Below are positions 48,061-51,549 of a stretch of DNA of 51,549 bases, in pieces (within the stretch, counting starts at the first letter, position 1; every line of letters starts with the position of its first letter). The stretch is from an uncultured Clostridia bacterium (GTDB taxonomy: Bacteria > Bacillota > Clostridia > Christensenellales > Borkfalkiaceae). The translations under genes and the position numbers were made by a program. A model generated the notes under the pieces. It had not been told where the DNA came from and made no database searches. It saw nothing but the letters and a program-made list of their open reading frames with translations. The stretch lies in contig CANROE010000013.1 of the NCBI GenBank assembly GCA_947632195.1, forward strand, positions 1 to 51,549. The letters are read 5' to 3'.

Positions 48061-48092
48061 AGAATGGCGAGAGTTTTTGCTCCCGCCATTCT
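48061..48092. terminator. Bidirectional hairpin terminator between convergent genes
   Basis: AGAATGGCGAGAG and CTCCCGCCATTCT arms around a short TTTTTG loop, with one mismatch. On the minus strand the hairpin is followed by CGTTTTTTTG, a good U run, so it can end transcripts coming from the HIT gene; on the plus strand the U run is short. Confidence 0.65.
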
Positions 48093-48159
48093 TTGCGCTC
48101 AAAGCTCAAATTTAACAGCAGATGGAGGGGGATATTTTTCTGAGCGCAAGCAGTTCGCG

Positions 48160-48188
48160 ACCATAAAATTTCTCCAAAATTTTATGGT
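48160..48188. repeat. AT-rich perfect hairpin
   Basis: ACCATAAAATTT and AAATTTTATGGT, 12 bp perfect stem with a five-base loop. It lies in the 400-base gap between the small membrane protein gene and the HIT gene. No T run follows. Confidence 0.6.
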
Positions 48189-48204
48189 GTAATATTGACA
48201 TCTA

Positions 48205-48400
48205 CCCCCTCCGTGGGAGGGGGACACTACTTGGCGCCCCTGTAGGGGAGCTGTCACGAAGTGACTGAGGGGTTTTTCGAGCGCCTATCGAGAGCCCTTT
48301 CCCCCTCGCGTTGCTCGGGTACTTTCCCTAAAAGGGACAGCAAGTACCCCCACCTGGCGCTTCACGCCACCCGCCCCCTTATAAAAGGGAAGGTCGGTCA
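48205..48400. repeat. Cluster of dispersed palindromic repeats, right side
   Basis: CCCCCTCCGTGGGAGGGGG at 48205-48223 is related to the palindromes at 25921 and 26154. AGCTGTCACGAAGTGACTGAGG follows at about 48249-48270 and contains a GTCAC/GTGAC hairpin. At 48346-48381 lies the reverse complement of the repeat at 25874-25911. No gene is visible between 48021 and 48422. Confidence 0.7.
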
Positions 48401-48422
48401 CTGCTCTTCTCCAAGTAAAGGG

Positions 48423-48824
48423 TTAAAACATCTTAATTTTCTTCCAAACTTCGTCGATCGGCAATTTTGCGCCTTCGAATTGCGGCCACGCGTTGATGCC
48501 GTCGCCCGTTTTCCGCGGAATGATGTGAATGTGGAAGTGGGGAACGGACTGCCCCGCGCTCTCGTCGCTTGCGTTCAAAAGGTTCACGCCGTCGTACCCG
48601 CAGTGTCCCACAAGATGATTTGAAACTTCCTTCACCGCAAGCATGAGGTCGCGGAGGGAGGTTTCGTCGCAGTCGAGAATGTTTTTGAAATGCTCTTTCG
48701 GCACGGCGAGCAGATGCCCGTCCACATCCCCCGCAACGTCCATAAAGACGAGCGTGTGCGCGGTTTCATAGACTTTTCTGCTCGGCACTTCACCGCTTAC
48801 GATCTTACAAAAAATGCAATCCAT
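48423..48824 (-). CDS. HIT-family protein (histidine triad nucleotide-binding, HinT-like)
   Basis: A 133-residue protein beginning MDCIFCKIVSGEVPSRKVYE, with the histidine triad HFHIHII (His96, His98, His100). HIT proteins of this branch hydrolyse purine nucleoside phosphoramidates. CIFC at the start is usual for the family. I chose the ATG at 48824 (minus strand), which has GGAG six bases upstream and matches the family start; the frame is open further but adds atypical sequence. It has its own promoter just upstream, so its expression can be independent from the EFR1-type gene. Confidence 0.95.
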   Translation of the reverse strand: MDCIFCKIVSGEVPSRKVYETAHTLVFMDVAGDVDGHLLAVPKEHFKNILDCDETSLRDLMLAVKEVSNHLVGHCGYDGVNLLNASDESAGQSVPHFHIHIIPRKTGDGINAWPQFEGAKLPIDEVWKKIKMF

Positions 48825-48869
48825 GGTGGTCTCCATATCAGCCTTTATCATCGCTGTTCTCTTGCAACA

Positions 48870-48899
48870 ATTATAGCATAGACAGGCGCGGAAAGGCAA
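48870..48899 (-). promoter_or_regulatory. Sigma-A-type promoter of the HIT gene
   Basis: On the minus strand, TTGCCT (48894-48899) and TATAAT (48870-48875) with an 18-bp spacer. It sits between the HIT gene and the stop codon of the EFR1-type gene. Confidence 0.65.
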
Positions 48900-48908
48900 G
48901 CGGGGGAA

Positions 48909-49703
48909 TCAGGAATTCTTGATATTGGGACCTTTGTACTGCTTTTCGGGCGGGGCGGAGCCGACGAGCGTGATCGCCTTTTTCGGGCATAAATTCACGC
49001 AACGGTAGCAGAGGACGCATTTTCCGAGCGGCTTTGCCTTCTTATTTTGCAGGAGCAGGTTTTCGGCGGGGCAACTCTTGGCGCACAGCCCGCACCCAAC
49101 GCAACGCGTTTCGTCCACTTTGAGCGCCCGCCGCTTCTCCTTTTCTCCCTTGCGGAAGAACTTGCGCTGGGTAAAGTAGCCCACGCCGTGCGAGAGGGGA
49201 GAAAAGCCTCGCTTGTGCGCTCTTCCGCGCCGACAAATTTGCGCCGCAAATTTGTCGGCGCGTATTTTCGCCTTTTCGAGAATGGGGGCGATCTCCTCGC
49301 CGTTTTTAATGGGGAACATCTTGCAGTCGGCAAGGTTGTTCGGCATGTTGAACATCTCCGCGCCGATGATGTCGCCGCCGTACTTTTTCACCGTGCGCCC
49401 GAGGCTGGCCGCGCCGTCGCCCGAGTAGAAATACTGCGTCTCGGCAATGAGAAACTGTTTGCCCGCAAAGAGTCCGCCGTACTTGTGCACGAAATTGCGC
49501 ATGGGAATGGGCGGCGCGGAGCCGTAGATGGGGAAGGCAAGCAGAATAAGATCGGCGGCCTTTATCTTTTCCTCCGCATTTTGCACCTTGCAGATGTCGC
49601 AAAGTTCGCTCCGATACTTGCAGGAAAGTTTTTCGGCGAGATATTCTGCGATGTAGCGGGTGTTGCCCGTGCCCGAAAAATAAAAAACGGTCAAATTTTT
49701 CAT
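48909..49703 (-). CDS. EFR1-type flavodoxin-ferredoxin fusion
   Basis: A 264-residue protein. The N-terminal half is flavodoxin-like (VFYFSGTGNTRYIAEYLAEK, with the FMN phosphate loop SGTGNT at about 10-15). The C-terminal part has two 4Fe-4S motifs, CVGCGLCAKSCP and CVLCYRCVNLCP. This matches the EFR1 family (flavodoxin-like plus ferredoxin), frequent in anaerobic Firmicutes and presumed to shuttle electrons; partner proteins are unknown. The middle segment is basic (KRGFSPLSHGVGYFTQRKFFRKG), usual for the family. The ATG at 49703 lacks a strong ribosome binding site. It lies 113 bases downstream of sigF and may have its own promoter. Confidence 0.92.
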   Translation of the reverse strand: MKNLTVFYFSGTGNTRYIAEYLAEKLSCKYRSELCDICKVQNAEEKIKAADLILLAFPIYGSAPPIPMRNFVHKYGGLFAGKQFLIAETQYFYSGDGAASLGRTVKKYGGDIIGAEMFNMPNNLADCKMFPIKNGEEIAPILEKAKIRADKFAAQICRRGRAHKRGFSPLSHGVGYFTQRKFFRKGEKEKRRALKVDETRCVGCGLCAKSCPAENLLLQNKKAKPLGKCVLCYRCVNLCPKKAITLVGSAPPEKQYKGPNIKNS

Positions 49704-49726
49704 TGTAACATCTTATGACGGAGGGG

Positions 49727-49765
49727 TGGGGGAAGTTCCCAAAAAAGAGGGTGGGGGAAGTTCCC
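49727..49765. repeat. Pair of 14-base direct repeats
   Basis: TGGGGGAAGTTCCC occurs at 49727-49740 and again at 49752-49765. Each copy is nearly palindromic (GGGAAGTTCCC). They lie in the 113-base gap between sigF and the EFR1-type gene and could be operator-like sites or remnants of a repeat element. Confidence 0.6.
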
Positions 49766-49816
49766 TCGAAAAGAAGGTAGAATCCATAAAAGAAGAAACA
49801 GCGCAAAAGTGCGCCG

Positions 49817-50545
49817 TTATCCTTCCAAAGCCTTTTTGAATTGTTCGATGAGCCTGCTCTCGATGCGGGAGACCTGCACCTGCGAAACGCCGATCTCGCG
49901 GGCGACTTCGCTCTGCGTCATGTCGCGGAAGTAGCGCAGAAAGACGATTTTCTTCTCCCGCTCGGGCAGGCCGTCGATCGCGTTCTTTAAGAGCATTCTG
50001 TCGATCATGTCCTCCTGCGTGTCCTTGGCGGGGAGCCTGTCCACAAGGGCGACCGACTTTTCGTCTTTATAGTCGGAGCGTTCGTAAATGGAGAGGGGCA
50101 TCCGCGAGGAGCCGAGTGTCATCACCACCTCGCCCTCGTCGAGGGAGAATGCGGCGGAAAGTTCCTTCACCGAGGGCGCCTCGCCGTTTTTCGAGGTGTA
50201 CTCCTCGATGTAGCGGTTCATCTCCCGTGCGGTGCGCTTCATGGCGCGGGAGACTTTGATACTTCCGTCGTCGCGCAAAAACCGTTTGATCTCGCCCGCG
50301 ATCATCGGGACGGCATAGGTCGAAAAGCGGACGCCGAACCGCTCGTCAAAGCCCGAGATCGCCTTGAGAAAGCCCATGCAGGCGAGTTCGAACAGATCGT
50401 CGTATTCAACGCCCTTGCCCAAATACCGCCTGATAATGCTCTTTAAGAGGGAGACGTTTTCCGAGAGTAGCTTTTCCTTTGCGGCGTTGTCGCCCTCTTT
50501 GGCGAGGCGGAGATAGAAGAGAGTGTCCTTTTCATCGAGCATCAC
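49817..50545 (-). CDS. sigF: Forespore RNA polymerase sigma factor SigF
   Basis: A 242-residue sigma-70 family factor with regions 2 (YDDLFELACMGFLKAISGFDERFGVRFSTYA), 3 and 4; the C-terminal helix-turn-helix is TQSEVAREIGVSQVQVSRIE. SigF and SigG are similar, but the order spoIIAA-spoIIAB-sigF identifies SigF, the first forespore-specific sigma factor. It is held inactive by SpoIIAB until SpoIIAA is dephosphorylated. Its start overlaps the end of spoIIAB by 14 bases. The tandem ATGATG makes the exact start uncertain by one codon. Confidence 0.96.
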   Translation of the reverse strand: MMLDEKDTLFYLRLAKEGDNAAKEKLLSENVSLLKSIIRRYLGKGVEYDDLFELACMGFLKAISGFDERFGVRFSTYAVPMIAGEIKRFLRDDGSIKVSRAMKRTAREMNRYIEEYTSKNGEAPSVKELSAAFSLDEGEVVMTLGSSRMPLSIYERSDYKDEKSVALVDRLPAKDTQEDMIDRMLLKNAIDGLPEREKKIVFLRYFRDMTQSEVAREIGVSQVQVSRIESRLIEQFKKALEG

Positions 50546-50969
50546 GGTCCGCCTTTGCGCCGAACGTCTTGCTCATTTTCACCGTCGTGCCCTTGTTCGG
50601 CGTTGAACGCACCGAAAAGGCGGTCATGAAAGTTTGCATAATGGTAAATCCCATTCCCGAGCGCTCCTCACCGGGCAGAGAAGTGTAGAAGGGGGTGAGC
50701 GCCTGTTCGAGGTCCTCGATCCCCTTGCCGCTGTCCGATACGGTGATATGTAGGGTGGTCTCGTCCGTTTCGCAGTCGAGGGTGATCCAGCCCTCTTTGT
50801 CGGGATAGGCGTGCACGATGCAGTTGGTCACGGCCTCGGAGACGGCGGTCTTGACATCCGAAAGTTCCGAAAGGGTAGGGTTGAGGGTAAGCGCAAAGGC
50901 CGCAACGGTGTTGCGTGCAAAATTTTCGTTTTCGGAGCGGGATAAAATTTTAAGTTGCATCTTGTTCAT
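50532..50969 (-). CDS. spoIIAB: Anti-sigma F factor SpoIIAB
   Basis: A 145-residue GHKL-fold serine kinase. The N box is in VSEAVTNCIVHAYPD, the G1 box is VSDSGKGIEDL, and ERSGMGFTIMQTFM is the G2-like region. SpoIIAB binds and inhibits SigF and phosphorylates SpoIIAA. Length matches the family (about 140-150). Translation starts with MNKMQLKILSRSENENFARNT, as expected. It follows spoIIAA by six bases and overlaps sigF, so the three genes are an operon. Confidence 0.96.
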   Translation of the reverse strand: MNKMQLKILSRSENENFARNTVAAFALTLNPTLSELSDVKTAVSEAVTNCIVHAYPDKEGWITLDCETDETTLHITVSDSGKGIEDLEQALTPFYTSLPGEERSGMGFTIMQTFMTAFSVRSTPNKGTTVKMSKTFGAKADRDAR

Positions 50970-50975
50970 AGTCAG

Positions 50976-51284
50976 TCAAATTTTGGGGATAAGGCTGTAA
51001 ACGCCGCTTACGGTGAGCACTTTGTCGGCGTTGCGGTCGGGGGCTTCGAGGAGCATCGTCATGCCGTAACGTTGAAGTTTTTTATACCGTCCGATGAGAA
51101 AGCCGATGCCCGTGGAATCCATAAATTTTACGCCCGCCAAGTTGAACACGGCGCGGGACAGTCCCGCATGTTCGTCGATGAGGCGATCGGCGCGGGCGCG
51201 CATCTCCTTCACCGAGCACTCGTCGAGTTCTCCCGAGAGATAGATGTAAAGATCTTGCCCGCGGGAACAGCTTTGCAGTTTCAT
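50976..51284 (-). CDS. spoIIAA: Anti-anti-sigma factor SpoIIAA
   Basis: A 102-residue STAS-domain protein. The phosphorylation site is in VKFMDSTGIGFLIGRYK, with Ser57 corresponding to the serine phosphorylated by SpoIIAB in B. subtilis. In its unphosphorylated form SpoIIAA removes SpoIIAB from SigF. I chose the ATG at 51284 (minus strand), with GGAGG a few bases upstream; the frame is open to 51407 but the added residues are not family-like. It is the first gene of the operon. A TACAAT-like -10 at 51312-51317 (minus) is visible but I could not assign the sigma-H promoter expected in Bacilli. Confidence 0.94.
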   Translation of the reverse strand: MKLQSCSRGQDLYIYLSGELDECSVKEMRARADRLIDEHAGLSRAVFNLAGVKFMDSTGIGFLIGRYKKLQRYGMTMLLEAPDRNADKVLTVSGVYSLIPKI

Positions 51285-51417
51285 AGCCTCCCTCCGAAGT
51301 GAAGTATCCATATTGTAGCAGGAATGCGCGCGCCGAAAAAAAGGCAAAAGAGAGAAAGGGGAGAGATCGTGTCGAAAAAAAGTTTTTCGGAATTTGCAAA
51401 AATACACGAAAAAATAC

Positions 51418-51446
51418 TTGACTTTTGCCGCAGATTATAATATGAT
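51418..51446 (+). promoter_or_regulatory. Promoter of the tRNA gene
   Basis: TTGACT at 51418-51423 and TATGAT at 51441-51446, spacer 17 bp, about 30 bases before the tRNA. It is divergent from the spoIIA operon. A/T-rich sequence precedes the -35, as in strong stable-RNA promoters. Confidence 0.7.
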
Positions 51447-51477
51447 AATCAAGCATTACAGATGCGGTAGCGACATC

Positions 51478-51549
51478 GGGCCTTTAGCTCAGTTGGTTAG
51501 AGCGGTCGGCTCATAACCGATTGGTCCGCGGTTCGAGTCCGTGAAGGCC
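51478..51549 (+). tRNA. tRNA with anticodon CAT (elongator Met or Ile2), 3' end beyond the window
   Basis: Cloverleaf: acceptor GGGCCTT pairs with AAGGCC(C), the D-arm is GCTCAGTTGGTTAGAGC, the anticodon loop is CTCATAA with CAT at 51512-51514, and the T-arm is CGCGGTTCGAGTCCGTG (one mismatch). It is not an initiator tRNA, since the acceptor starts with a paired G and the anticodon stem lacks GGG/CCC. Sequence alone does not separate elongator tRNA-Met from tRNA-Ile2, which carries lysidine at C34; the loop CTCATAA fits both. The last acceptor base and any CCA lie outside. Confidence 0.9.

Noticed and set aside
48249-48300. Possible coding region in the right repeat cluster (plus strand, 48261-48623)
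   Set aside because: The frame is composed of dispersed repeat sequence and then runs antisense to the HIT gene. It has no ribosome binding site and no recognisable domain.
49817-50545. SigG as the identity of the sigma factor
   Set aside because: The order spoIIAA-spoIIAB upstream and overlapping is specific to sigF; sigG is normally next to sigE/spoIIGA.
1-51549. CRISPR arrays or tandem short repeats with spacers
   Set aside because: Reading through the intergenic regions showed only palindromic dispersed repeats. No regularly spaced direct repeats of 23-40 bases were seen.

Overview
The window reads as the chromosome of an endospore-forming, Gram-positive Clostridia-type bacterium. The direct evidence is a complete spoIIAA-spoIIAB-sigF operon at the right end and spoVAD (3' part)/spoVAE at the left end. 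No 16S rRNA gene is present, so the lineage cannot be named. The style of the surface genes (MBG and Big_2 Ig-like giant proteins, serine recombinase with a DUF4368-like tail, EFR1-type ferredoxin) fits an uncultivated gut Clostridia, which is inference.

Layout. (1) 1-1547: an AT-rich stretch of 337 bases abruptly joined to the C-terminal part of spoVAD, then spoVAE and a small unknown gene. (2) 1655-13564: a tightly packed, one-strand Wzx/Wzy-type surface polysaccharide operon with its own promoter and a strong terminator. It holds an aminotransferase, initiating sugar-phosphate transferase, FemAB-like protein, three GT2 and one GT32-like glycosyltransferase, LicD, an IspD/TarI-like cytidylyltransferase, an NAD-dependent epimerase, polymerase and flippase. 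(3) 13656-15726: a small DUF6870-like protein and a large serine recombinase with its own promoter and terminator. (4) 15836-25847: an operon of ABC ATPase, ABC permease and a 2480-residue extracytoplasmic Big_2/repeat protein. (5) 25848-26509: an intergenic region full of dispersed palindromic repeats. (6) 26510-48020: one 7069-residue signal-peptide/MBG-domain/C-terminal-TM surface protein and a 98-residue membrane protein. (7) 48423-51284, minus strand: HIT protein, EFR1-type flavodoxin-ferredoxin, sigF, spoIIAB, spoIIAA. (8) a tRNA with anticodon CAT running off the right edge.

The most notable feature is a set of three poly-G tracts, the only G runs of 8 or more that I found, each at a place where a change in length should switch expression. 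G13 lies between the -35 and -10 of the promoter of the giant MBG gene (current spacer 20 bp). G9 lies between the -35 and -10 of the ABC/Big_2 operon (current spacer 18 bp). G8 lies inside the FemAB-like polysaccharide gene, which is out of frame as written and is restored by one added G. All three tracts are followed by TGCT. Together they look like a phase-variation system that would diversify polysaccharide, ABC/Ig-like surface protein and giant adhesin independently in one genome neighbourhood. The tract lengths may be assembly-limited and need long reads or read-level checks.

Other points worth checking are the truncated spoVAD (possible insertion of a sporulation-excised element, or a contig join), the duplicated non-MBG modules inside the giant protein, the long repeats in the 2480-residue protein, and related palindromic repeats bracketing the giant-gene pair in inverted orientation.
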